From NCBI GenBank assembly GCA_903854305.1, contig CAINWC010000209.1:1-5980 (forward strand): DNA of 5,980 bases. Reading direction: 5' to 3'. How positions within the stretch are numbered: the stretch's first letter is position 1; each line of letters starts with the position of its first letter. The stretch comes from an uncultured Pseudomonadota bacterium. Lineage in GTDB: Bacteria > Pseudomonadota > Gammaproteobacteria > Burkholderiales > Methylophilaceae. The notes under the pieces are model-generated. The model saw only the letters and a list, made by a program, of their open reading frames with translations. It made no database searches and was not told the origin of the DNA. Shown here in pieces: positions 1-5,980 of this stretch. The position numbers were made by a program, and so were the translations under genes.

Positions 1-381
1 CTGGAAACCGTGCCGCGCCTTTATAAACAAGCACGACCGGGTTCTGATTATCAGAATTCACTGACTTTATTAAAAACCTTTGGGGCGTTATACCCAAATG
101 TGCCCACAAAATCTGGCTTAATGCTGGGTTTAGGTGAAACTGATGACGAAATTTTAGCGGTAATGCAGGATTTGCGTACACACAATGTCAGCATGCTAAC
201 ATTAGGTCAATATTTACAGCCTAGCGTGCATCATCTACCCGTGATGCGCTATGTTGAACCAGCAGCTTTTGATCAACTTAAACAAAAAGCGGATGCGATG
301 GGCTTTAATAACACCGCTAGTGGCCCCATGGTAAGAAGCAGCTACCACGCTGACGAGCAAGCACACAAAGTAATGGTTTAA
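1..381 (+). CDS. lipA: Lipoyl synthase, C-terminal part (5' truncated by window edge)
   Basis: This radical-SAM enzyme inserts two sulfur atoms into protein-bound octanoyl groups to make the lipoyl cofactor of 2-oxoacid dehydrogenases and the glycine cleavage system, in the cytoplasm. The frame is already open at base 1 (Leu-Glu-Thr-Val-Pro-Arg-Leu-Tyr), matching the middle of LipA, so the GTG at base 10 is an internal Val and not the start. The 126 visible residues include [10 protein letters not shown] (38-47), [15 protein letters not shown] (67-81) and the C-terminal RSSYHA (112-117). This last is the RSSxxA motif, whose Ser is known to bind the auxiliary [4Fe-4S] cluster. The N-terminal two-thirds, with the CX4CX5C and radical-SAM CX3CX2C motifs, lies outside the window. 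The C-terminus looks complete and ends at TAA 379-381. A lipB gene upstream would be typical but cannot be seen. Confidence 0.97.
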   Translation: METVPRLYKQARPGSDYQNSLTLLKTFGALYPNVPTKSGLMLGLGETDDEILAVMQDLRTHNVSMLTLGQYLQPSVHHLPVMRYVEPAAFDQLKQKADAMGFNNTASGPMVRSSYHADEQAHKVMV

Positions 382-391
382 TATTATTGCA

Positions 392-412
392 CTGGCGGAT
401 ACACGCTGCCAG
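392..412 (+). other. Hairpin in the lipA-gshA gap
   Basis: The 63-nt gap between lipA and gshA holds an inverted repeat, CTGGCGG (392-398) and CTGCCAG (406-412), forming a 7-bp stem with one G-U pair and a 7-nt loop. No T-run follows (CCGCTTCTAGC), so it is not a classical intrinsic terminator. It could be an RNA stability or processing element, or chance. The gap shows no convincing -35/-10 pair, so whether gshA has its own promoter cannot be judged. Confidence 0.35.
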
Positions 413-444
413 CCGCTTCTAGCAACAGCTTAAAAAGAGAATCT

Positions 445-1740
445 ATGGTTCCACACTTAACAACCGCGCTAAACGGCCCACTTTTATCCCTAGAAAAAAG
501 CATGCTCGATGCCATGCCAAAAATCGAGCATTGGTTTCGCGCACAGTGGCTAGACTATGCTGCTCCGTTTTATGCCAGCGTTGATTTACGCAATTCAGGT
601 TTTAAATTAGCCCCTGTCGATACCAATTTATTTCCTGGCGGCTTCAATAATCTAAACCCGGAATTTTTAACCTTAAGTGTACATGCGGCAATGGTCGCCG
701 TTGAAAAAATTTGCCCTGAAGCGCACCGCTTATTGATTATTCCAGAAAATCATACGCGCAATACCTACTACTTACGTAACGTGGTTGAGCTTGTTAACAT
801 TATGAAGCAGGCGGGGCTTGATGTTAGAGTCGGTTCAATTTCACCTGATATTACTGAGCCAACGACACTCGAAACGCAAGATGGCCATACGCTATTGTTA
901 GAGCCTGTGGTGCGTATTGGCAATCGCATAAAACTCATCAATAAAGACTTAGGCGACTTTGACAGTTGCGCTATTTTGCTCAACAACGACTTATCAGCAG
1001 GCATTCCTGATATCCTTAAAAATCTTGAGCAGGATTTGATTCCGCCATTACATGCAGGTTGGAGTACCCGTAGAAAATCACAACACTTTACCGCTTACAA
1101 CCGTGTAGTCAGTGAGTTTGCGGCACTACTAGGGATTGATGAATGGTTATTGAACCCTTATTTTGACACTTGCGGCGAAATTGATTTTCATGCCCGTACA
1201 GGTGAAGACTGCCTTGCACTTAAAGTAGAGCAATTGTTAGAAAAAATCAAAATAAAATATGCACAATATGGTGTCACCCAAGCACCATTTGTCATTGTAA
1301 AAGCAGATGCTGGCACCTATGGCATGGGCATTATGACGGTAAAATCGCCAGATGATGTACGTGGCTTAAACCGTAAAGCACGTAACAAAATGTCTGTGGT
1401 AAAAGAAGGTTTGCAAGTCTCAGAAGTGATTATTCAAGAGGGTGTTTACACCTTTGAAAGCATTAATGATGCGGTTGCCGAGCCTGTCGTCTACATGATG
1501 GATCACTTTGTGATTGGCGGCTTTTACCGTGTGCACACAGACCGCGGCATGGATGAGAATTTGAATGCCCCTGGCTCGCATTTTGTACCATTAGCTTTTC
1601 AAAAGCCGTGCCCCCTGCCTGACTGTGCCGGCGCACCGGATGCGGCCCCTAACCGCTTTTATGCTTATGGTGTAGTGGCACGCCTAGCTTTGCTGGCCGC
1701 TGCCATTGAGCTACAAGAACAAGACCCCCTTAGTTTATAA
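445..1740 (+). CDS. gshA: Glutamate-cysteine ligase, proteobacterial GshA (PF08886-type)
   Basis: The first and committed step of glutathione synthesis: ATP-dependent joining of L-glutamate (gamma-carboxyl) and L-cysteine, in the cytoplasm. The 431-residue protein resembles the GshA family known from Betaproteobacteria and Acidithiobacillus, which is distinct from the E. coli-type and plant-type enzymes. Recognisable blocks are DLRNSGFKLAPVDTNLFPGG (47-66), PENHTRNTYYLRN (100-112), LLNNDLSAGIP (178-188), WSTRRKSQHF (206-215), the ATP-grasp-like VIVKADAGTYGMGIM (283-297), NRKARNKMSVVKEG (309-322) and FVIGGFYRVHTDRGMDENLN (355-374). The ATG at 445 is preceded by a purine-rich stretch (AAAAAGAGA, 432-440) that can serve as ribosome binding site, and it begins a normal family N-terminus. 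gshB follows after 7 nt, supporting an operon. No disruption was seen. Confidence 0.95.
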   Translation: MVPHLTTALNGPLLSLEKSMLDAMPKIEHWFRAQWLDYAAPFYASVDLRNSGFKLAPVDTNLFPGGFNNLNPEFLTLSVHAAMVAVEKICPEAHRLLIIPENHTRNTYYLRNVVELVNIMKQAGLDVRVGSISPDITEPTTLETQDGHTLLLEPVVRIGNRIKLINKDLGDFDSCAILLNNDLSAGIPDILKNLEQDLIPPLHAGWSTRRKSQHFTAYNRVVSEFAALLGIDEWLLNPYFDTCGEIDFHARTGEDCLALKVEQLLEKIKIKYAQYGVTQAPFVIVKADAGTYGMGIMTVKSPDDVRGLNRKARNKMSVVKEGLQVSEVIIQEGVYTFESINDAVAEPVVYMMDHFVIGGFYRVHTDRGMDENLNAPGSHFVPLAFQKPCPLPDCAGAPDAAPNRFYAYGVVARLALLAAAIELQEQDPLSL

Positions 1741-1742
1741 GG
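1739..1742 (+). promoter_or_regulatory. Ribosome binding site of gshB
   Basis: AAGG overlaps the last two bases of the gshA stop codon and lies 5 nt before the ATG at 1748. It supports that start over the TTG at 1706 and suggests that ribosomes ending gshA re-initiate at gshB. Confidence 0.6.
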
Positions 1743-1747
1743 CACAC

Positions 1748-2725
1748 ATGAAAACCGCCTTAAAACTACTTTTTATATTAGATCCTCTTGAAAGCTTAAA
1801 AAACGAAAAAGACACAAGCCTCGCAATTATGCGCGAAGCGAGTCATCGCGGTCATGCATTATTCGTAAGTATGCAACATGACCTATTTTTGCGTGGTGAT
1901 GTTGCAAGAATCAATGCTAAAAAATTCACGTTTACAGCACCCTCTTCTATACAAGCTTACTCGCTAGAAGAAGCTTCTGAATATATACCCGCAGATTTTG
2001 ATGCAGTCATCATGCGTAAAGATCCGCCTTTTGATAACGAATATCTATATAGCACCTACTTACTTGAGATTGCAGCTAACCAAGGCACTCACGTTTACAA
2101 CAACCCCAGCGCCATTCGCAGCTGGAATGAAAAACTTTCAGTCACACGCTTTCCACAATTCGCCCCTGAATTTTTAGTCACGGCAAACAATGATTTAATT
2201 CGTGCGTTTTTGGCAACCCATCAAGATATCGTGGTTAAGCCGCTCGATGGTATGGGTGGCAGCAGTATTTTCCGGCTAGGCTTAAACGACCCGAATATCA
2301 GCGTCATACTTGAAACTATTACCAATTTTGGTACCAGAACCATTATGGCGCAGCGTTATTTACAAGAAATTTTGCAAGGCGACAAACGCATCATCATCAT
2401 TGATGGCACGCCTCTGCCTTATGCTTTAGCACGTATTCCAAAAGCCGGAGAAACACGTGGCAACTTAGCCGCTGGTGGCACTGGCGTGGCACAATTATTG
2501 AGTGAGCGTGATCTGGAAATCGCGACCACAGTCGGCAAAACGCTGAAACAAGAAGGCTTATTTTTAGTCGGCCTTGATGTGATTGGTGATTATTTAACTG
2601 AAATCAACGTGACTAGCCCCACAGGCATGGTGGAGATAGCACAACAAACCACGTGTAAGCCAGCACAAGTGTTTTTGGATGCGTTAGAATCAATTAATCA
2701 AGCCGCCCTGCATCAATATGCTTAA
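1748..2725 (+). CDS. gshB: Glutathione synthetase
   Basis: Second step of glutathione synthesis: ATP-dependent addition of glycine to gamma-glutamylcysteine by a cytoplasmic ATP-grasp enzyme. The 325-residue length is close to E. coli GshB. Family blocks are FILDPLESLKNEKDTSLAIM (9-28), MRKDPPFDNEYLYST (89-103), the ATP-grasp lysine and glycine loop VVKPLDGMGGSSIFR (162-176), GDKRIIIIDG (211-220), RIPKAGETRGNLAAGGT (229-245) and the metal/ATP-binding end GLDVIGDYLTEINVTSPTG (275-293). An upstream in-frame TTG at 1706 lies inside gshA and would add 14 residues without family support. The ATG at 1748 is preferred because it gives the usual GshB N-terminus and has AAGG (1739-1742), overlapping the gshA stop codon, 5 nt before it. 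The close spacing suggests coupled translation with gshA. Confidence 0.97.
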   Translation: MKTALKLLFILDPLESLKNEKDTSLAIMREASHRGHALFVSMQHDLFLRGDVARINAKKFTFTAPSSIQAYSLEEASEYIPADFDAVIMRKDPPFDNEYLYSTYLLEIAANQGTHVYNNPSAIRSWNEKLSVTRFPQFAPEFLVTANNDLIRAFLATHQDIVVKPLDGMGGSSIFRLGLNDPNISVILETITNFGTRTIMAQRYLQEILQGDKRIIIIDGTPLPYALARIPKAGETRGNLAAGGTGVAQLLSERDLEIATTVGKTLKQEGLFLVGLDVIGDYLTEINVTSPTGMVEIAQQTTCKPAQVFLDALESINQAALHQYA

Positions 2726-2731
2726 GCAAGT

Positions 2732-2761
2732 TGCAAAAGCGGCCTGTAGCCGCGAATTGCA
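2732..2761 (+). other. Two-part hairpin in the gshB-apbE spacer
   Basis: The 65-nt spacer between the gshB stop and the preferred apbE ATG contains GCGGC (2739-2743) and GCCGC (2749-2753) around a 5-nt loop. An outer stem, TGCAA (2732-2736) with TTGCA (2757-2761), is separated from it by a small internal loop. No T-run follows, so it is not a standard terminator. It may be a processing or stability element separating gsh from apbE expression. An extended apbE reading frame also crosses it, but that region does not look like protein. Confidence 0.4.
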
Positions 2762-2790
2762 CTGCCTTTAAATCGACGATCATACCGCTT

Positions 2791-3849
2791 ATGCGTTACT
2801 TACTTCTTTCACTCTCGCTTTTGCTCGGCAGCTGCTTTAATGAGCCGTTGTACCACAGCCAAAGCTATGTATTTGGCACTTTAGTAGATATTAGTATTTA
2901 CGGTGAAACAGACGAACGCGCGAGATTACTGGCAAATCATATACTAGAAGATTTTCAAAACTTACATAACCAACTTCATGCTTGGAAACCTGTTTCGGAA
3001 AATAAATTAGGTGAATTAGGGCAACTTAATGCGGCTTTCCAAGAAGGCAAGAAACCAACGACCATTAGCCCAGAGCTGGCCGCGATACTGGTAGATGCTG
3101 CCGCACTATCAGTCAAATCTAATGGCCTGTTTAACCCGGCCATTGGCCATTTAATTAGTACCTGGGGCTTTCAGCGTGATGAATTTACCCCTGTTGAAGT
3201 GGATAATGCAGCGATTAAAAACCTGGTGCATGCCCAGCCACGCATGACAGATATTGTGATTAAAGGTAATGCCGTTTATAGCACCAATCCAACGGTAAAG
3301 CTGGATTTGGGTGGCTATGCCAAAGGTTACGCACTTGATATTGCCGCCAATTATCTACACAAAGAACACGTTAATAATGCACTCATCAATATTGGCGGCA
3401 ACATCATCGCGCTCGGCAAGCATGGCGAAAACCCATGGCGGGTTGGCATACAGCATCCGCGCGCACCCACTGCAATTGCTACGCTGGCGTTACCCGATGG
3501 CTGGGCAATTGGCACCTCAGGGGATTATCAGCGCTACTTTATGTTGAATGGCAAACGTTACTGCCATATTATTGACCCCAGAACAGGCTACCCAGCACAA
3601 CACACACAATCTGTTACCGTACTAGTCCCGCCGCAACCACCCAACCAAACCCAAGCGGGCGTATTATCAGATGTAGTCTCCAAGCCTATTTTTATAGAAA
3701 CACCAGTCAACAGAAATGCCGCCGCACAAGCATTTGGTATCAAAAATTTCATTGTGATTGACGACCAATCAACTATTTTTGTTTCATCAAATATGTTAAA
3801 AAAAATACATTGGGTAGAGTCTGGTGTTAAATTTTCTACGCTACCCTAA
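2791..3849 (+). CDS. apbE: FAD:protein FMN transferase (ApbE), predicted lipoprotein
   Basis: ApbE enzymes use FAD to attach FMN covalently to Ser/Thr of flavoproteins outside the cytoplasm (for example NqrC, RnfG and other FMN-binding-domain proteins). The preferred ATG at 2791 gives 352 residues starting with a lipoprotein signal (MRYLLLSLSLLLGSC) with lipobox LGSC at 12-15. Phe at +2 suggests outer-membrane sorting. An in-frame TTG at 2731 would put 20 non-hydrophobic residues before the signal and is unlikely. No strong Shine-Dalgarno precedes 2791. Family blocks are LDLGGYAKGYALD (171-183), ALINIGGNI (197-205), GTSGDYQRYF (241-250) and CHIIDPRTGYP (258-268). The C-terminal metal-site block, usually A-D-A-x-x-T, reads S-D-V-V-S-K (293-298): Asp294 is kept, but Lys298 stands where Thr is usual. 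The end overlaps the next gene by 26 nt. Family assignment is firm; activity with this Lys is untested. Confidence 0.93.
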   Translation: MRYLLLSLSLLLGSCFNEPLYHSQSYVFGTLVDISIYGETDERARLLANHILEDFQNLHNQLHAWKPVSENKLGELGQLNAAFQEGKKPTTISPELAAILVDAAALSVKSNGLFNPAIGHLISTWGFQRDEFTPVEVDNAAIKNLVHAQPRMTDIVIKGNAVYSTNPTVKLDLGGYAKGYALDIAANYLHKEHVNNALINIGGNIIALGKHGENPWRVGIQHPRAPTAIATLALPDGWAIGTSGDYQRYFMLNGKRYCHIIDPRTGYPAQHTQSVTVLVPPQPPNQTQAGVLSDVVSKPIFIETPVNRNAAAQAFGIKNFIVIDDQSTIFVSSNMLKKIHWVESGVKFSTLP

Positions 3850-4222
3850 GTTACTCATTAAAGAGTTATTGATTGGCGACTGGCTGATCATTCTATTGAG
3901 CCTAGTGGGTATTTTTTATTTATTTCAAACCTTATGGACTAACGAACATGCCGCTAAAGTACAAATTAGAATCGGCGACAAAATCTACGCCACTTACAGC
4001 TTAAACCAGCAGCGTGAGATTCATGTACACGGCAAAATAGGTGATGCGGTGATCCGAATTTCGCAAGGCAAAGCAAGGTTTGCAAAGTCACCATGCAATA
4101 CGCAATACTGTGTACATCAAGGCTGGTTAAGCCACGCTGGACAAGCCGCTATTTGTTTACCTAATCAGATTAGCCTAGAATTACTGGGTGATGCCAAGCC
4201 GTATGATTCACTAAACTACTAG
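3824..4222 (+). CDS. NusG domain II family membrane-anchored protein
   Basis: This small protein (132 residues from GTG 3824) has one N-terminal membrane segment (about 20-38, GDWLIILLSLVGIFYLF) and a short beta-rich domain of the NusG_II type, probably on the outer face of the inner membrane. The conserved end of the family is visible: SPCNTQYCVHQGWLSHAGQ (89-107) then ICLPNQISLEL (110-120), with Cys91, Cys96 and Cys111. The role is unknown. Relatives are commonly found beside ApbE and Gx transporter genes, and from memory one resembles EetA of Gram-positive extracellular electron transfer loci. The start is uncertain. An in-frame TAG at 3815-3817 limits it to GTG 3824, inside apbE with a weak TAGAG just upstream, or to TTG 3869, closer to the usual short N-terminus before GDW but with AAGAG only 3 nt away. 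It is likely translationally coupled to apbE. Confidence 0.85.
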   Translation: MLNFLRYPKLLIKELLIGDWLIILLSLVGIFYLFQTLWTNEHAAKVQIRIGDKIYATYSLNQQREIHVHGKIGDAVIRISQGKARFAKSPCNTQYCVHQGWLSHAGQAAICLPNQISLELLGDAKPYDSLNY

Positions 4223-4225
4223 CAC

Positions 4226-4753
4226 ATGTTAAAACCCGCCCACATACAAACTACCGCCGATGACCACCGCATCGCTAAACTGACAGCCTTCGCCATTGCG
4301 CTGCACATGGTAGAAGCCGTGATACCATCGCCGTTGCCTGGCGTTAAACCTGGTATTGCCAACATCGTGACTTTATATGTGTTGTACCAATACGGCTTTG
4401 CTACGGCTGCATGGGTGAGTATTTTACGTGTATTCGCTAGCAGCTTATTACTGGGGCAGTTTTTATCGCCCACATTTGTGCTGAGTTTAAGTGGCGCATT
4501 ACTGAGCTTAGCAATGCTGTGGCTAACCATGCACCTACCTAAGCGACACTTTAGCGCGGTTACGCTAAGTATTTTGGCGGCTTTTGCACACATTGCCGGG
4601 CAACTTTTAGTCGTGCGTTTGTGGCTAATTCCGCATGCTGGCGTCAGTTACTTAATCCCCATATTTGCCTTGGCAGCACTATTTTTCGGACTGATGAATG
4701 GCTTAGTTACCGCGAAACTCATTGCTGTTAATACGTCAAATAAAGCCATATAA
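4226..4753 (+). CDS. Gx transporter family / heptaprenyl diphosphate synthase component I-like membrane protein
   Basis: A 175-residue, very hydrophobic protein with about five membrane segments (roughly 18-32, 44-72, 84-102, 110-133 and 142-165). The family signature is EAVIPSPLPGVKPGIANIV (30-48), typical of proteins annotated Gx transporter or Hpre_diP_synt_I. These resemble substrate-binding (S) subunits of ECF transporters; the name heptaprenyl diphosphate synthase component I is historical and does not mean that it makes isoprenoids. The ATG at 4226 follows the NusG_II stop (TAG 4220-4222) after 3 nt and is in the same frame. No clear Shine-Dalgarno is visible, so re-initiation is likely. 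With apbE and the NusG_II gene it suggests a role in flavin or quinone supply to an extracytoplasmic electron-transfer system. That role is inferred and the substrate is unknown. From memory it corresponds to EetB-like proteins. Confidence 0.87.
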   Translation: MLKPAHIQTTADDHRIAKLTAFAIALHMVEAVIPSPLPGVKPGIANIVTLYVLYQYGFATAAWVSILRVFASSLLLGQFLSPTFVLSLSGALLSLAMLWLTMHLPKRHFSAVTLSILAAFAHIAGQLLVVRLWLIPHAGVSYLIPIFALAALFFGLMNGLVTAKLIAVNTSNKAI

Positions 4754-4763
4754 TTTAAAAAAT

Positions 4764-5870
4764 ATGACTAATCAAAAATTTAAAAACTTCTTATCCAAAA
4801 ATAAGCCGTTGTTACTGGCCATTGCATTATCTGTGACTTTACACTTCGCGTTACTCAGAAGTTTCATATTCAACATGACTGAAACAGAAGGTAAACCGCC
4901 AACATTAACCGTAAGGTTGGTTAAATTACCCGCCATGCCGCTAGATACCCCCCCATCAGCGCCCGAAACTACACCAAGTTCGGTCAATGATCTTGCTTCA
5001 AAACCACTGGCTCAATTGACTGAACCTGAAATTAAAAGTGAGATTAAACCTGCGATCGAACCAACTATCGAACCTGTAGCCCCTAAACTTAACACCAGTA
5101 TAGCCAAAGTTACATCACAATCACAGCCGCAACAAACAACGACTGTTAATTCCCAAGAGCACACACTACCGGTGCCAGCGCTCCCCCACGAACCAATGCC
5201 GCCAACATTTGAGCAGAGAGGTCGTGCTGAAGCGAGTACAAAAAACTACAAGAACATAGAAACAGATTTTGAAGTCTATCAAAGTACCGCCCCTAATACA
5301 GTGAGCATAAACAGAGTGACATTTAGCTCGAATGGGACAAAAGGGCAAAATGAAACTTACTTACTGACTAGTACATTTGATGCAAACATTTCAGAAAACC
5401 AAACTAAAATTTCGCAGCATAGTAGTGAGGGTCGGATTTCTAATCAGGGTTTGAAACCAAACTATTATGTTGCCAATAATCAACGCGCTAGTTTTGCATG
5501 GTCTGACGGCGCAATAGAAATCAATAATAAGTACGAAAAGCTTCCCAGCGGCACACAAGATGAATTGAGTTATATGTATCAATTTATGTTTTTTCCACCG
5601 CTAGATAACAATGACATTGTCATTACCGATGGCGTATTGTTGCAAGCCTACCACTTTAGTAATTTAGGTGAACAATTGATACCAACTAAAATGGGTGAGA
5701 TCAAAACTGTCCATTTATTTAAAGACGGTGAAGAAAAAGTTGATCTTTGGCTGGCTGTTGATTATCAATATCTGCCAGTGAAAATTAGAAAAACAGCTAA
5801 GGACAATAGCTTTACCGAGCAAACAGCCACTAAACTGTCTACTGCACTGGCTGATATTAAGGCTGAATAA
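4764..5870 (+). CDS. DUF3108 protein with TonB-like N-terminal anchor and Pro-rich linker
   Basis: A 368-residue protein of unknown function. An N-terminal membrane segment (about 15-36, PLLLAIALSVTLHFALLRSF) follows a basic cytoplasmic tail, as in TonB. Next comes a Pro/Glu/Lys/Thr-rich linker (about 43-150) with an imperfect E-I-K/E-P repeat near 88-108. The C-terminal periplasmic domain (about 165-365) is of DUF3108 type: EGRISNQGLKPNYYV (222-236), ASFAWSDGAIEI (242-253), GTQDELSYMYQF (263-274) and DLWLAVDYQYLPVKIR (327-342). The ATG at 4764 is preferred over the in-frame TTG at 4722, which lies within the previous gene and adds 14 residues before the basic tail. It starts 10 nt after the Gx gene without an evident Shine-Dalgarno, so cotranscription is likely. 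DUF3108 folds are beta-rich, and some members have been linked to the envelope. No TonB C-terminal domain is present. Confidence 0.85.
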   Translation: MTNQKFKNFLSKNKPLLLAIALSVTLHFALLRSFIFNMTETEGKPPTLTVRLVKLPAMPLDTPPSAPETTPSSVNDLASKPLAQLTEPEIKSEIKPAIEPTIEPVAPKLNTSIAKVTSQSQPQQTTTVNSQEHTLPVPALPHEPMPPTFEQRGRAEASTKNYKNIETDFEVYQSTAPNTVSINRVTFSSNGTKGQNETYLLTSTFDANISENQTKISQHSSEGRISNQGLKPNYYVANNQRASFAWSDGAIEINNKYEKLPSGTQDELSYMYQFMFFPPLDNNDIVITDGVLLQAYHFSNLGEQLIPTKMGEIKTVHLFKDGEEKVDLWLAVDYQYLPVKIRKTAKDNSFTEQTATKLSTALADIKAE

Positions 5871-5879
5871 TTATTATTC
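5865..5879. other. AT-rich palindrome between convergent stop codons
   Basis: GAATAAT (5865-5871) and ATTATTC (5873-5879) form a perfect 7-bp inverted repeat around one base. It arises because both convergent reading frames end in Glu-TAA. The stem is too AT-rich, and its loop too short, to call a terminator. Confidence 0.3.
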
Positions 5880-5980
5880 TTTCACCTGTAATTTAAACCG
5901 TAACCCGATCATGCTATCGCAACCAAAATCTTCTTCTGCATAATGAATACGTAAAATAGCTAGTCGACCCTGAACAACTC
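5874..5980 (-). CDS. C-terminal end of an unidentified protein (partial, runs off right edge)
   Basis: On the minus strand a frame is open from the window edge (first full codon at 5978) to TAA at 5876-5874, giving 34 residues. They read naturally as a protein end: GRLAILRIHYAEEDFG then CDSMIGLRFKLQVKE. The other two minus frames are closed by stops within this stretch, and a convergent gene meeting DUF3108 with 3 nt between the stops is a sensible layout. The alternation of beta-strand residues ending in IGLRF loosely recalls the last strands of PilZ domains, but that is only an impression. The family cannot be named from this fragment, and the start lies outside the window. Confidence 0.55.
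   Translation of the reverse strand, partial: VVQGRLAILRIHYAEEDFGCDSMIGLRFKLQVKE

Noticed and set aside
386..394. Nine-base ATTGCACTG shared by the lipA-gshA gap and the gshB-apbE spacer (2756-2764)
   Set aside because: Many 9-base matches are expected by chance in about 6 kb, and the flanking bases do not match.
387..422. Possible promoter for gshA (TTGCAC at 387-392)
   Set aside because: No -10-like hexamer lies at a 16-18 nt spacing; the nearest AT-rich hexamer is too far away.
768..1004. 78-residue minus-strand open frame inside gshA
   Set aside because: Antisense to conserved gshA blocks; Ser/Leu-rich low-information sequence typical of a shadow.
3311..3547. 78-residue plus-strand open frame inside apbE
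   Set aside because: It overlaps the conserved ApbE core in another frame and has no domain character.
3798..3805. Run of eight A near the apbE end as a slippage site producing an ApbE-NusG_II fusion
   Set aside because: Slipping into the NusG_II frame here meets an in-frame TAG at 3815-3817 before the GTG at 3824, so no fusion could form.
4219..4593. 124-residue minus-strand open frame opposite the Gx gene
   Set aside because: It lies fully antisense to a well-supported membrane protein, and its Cys/Met/Ser-rich composition looks like a frame shadow with no recognisable domain.
4772..4987. Minus-strand open frames inside the DUF3108 gene (also 5166-5348 and 5391-5582)
   Set aside because: Short, antisense to a convincing coding region, no motif; explained by base composition.

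Overview
The window looks like a chromosomal segment of a betaproteobacterium, most likely a low-GC methylotroph of the Methylophilaceae (Methylotenera-like). This is inferred from protein character, from the proteobacterial ATP-grasp-like type of glutamate-cysteine ligase, and from the AT-leaning codon use; no marker gene confirms it. Coding density is very high. Six genes lie on the + strand with short gaps or overlaps, and a seventh, on the - strand, enters from the right edge.

Region 1 (1-1740 and on to 2725) is housekeeping metabolism. It holds the C-terminal part of lipoyl synthase (lipA), a 63-nt gap with a small hairpin, then gshA and gshB, which together make glutathione from glutamate, cysteine and glycine. 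gshB starts 7 nt after gshA ends, so the two are probably translationally coupled.

Region 2 (2791-4753) is a flavinylation-type module. It encodes a lipoprotein ApbE (FAD:protein FMN transferase), a small membrane-anchored NusG domain II protein that overlaps apbE by 26 nt, and a Gx transporter / heptaprenyl diphosphate synthase component I-like membrane protein. From memory, the last two families match the small membrane proteins found beside ApbE in extracellular electron transfer loci of Gram-positive bacteria. No FMN-acceptor flavoprotein is visible here, so the target would have to be encoded elsewhere.

Region 3 (4764-5870) encodes a TonB-like, proline-rich, inner-membrane-anchored protein with a C-terminal DUF3108 domain, 10 nt after the Gx gene. 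Its stop codon faces, 3 nt away, the stop of a convergent partial reading frame that runs off the right edge.

No tRNA, rRNA, insertion sequence, CRISPR array, convincing promoter or classical T-run terminator was seen, and no stretch over 300 bases lacks a gene. The window is mostly ordinary core genome. The part most worth a second look is the ApbE/NusG_II/Gx module, with its ApbE that carries Lys where the family usually has a metal-binding Thr.
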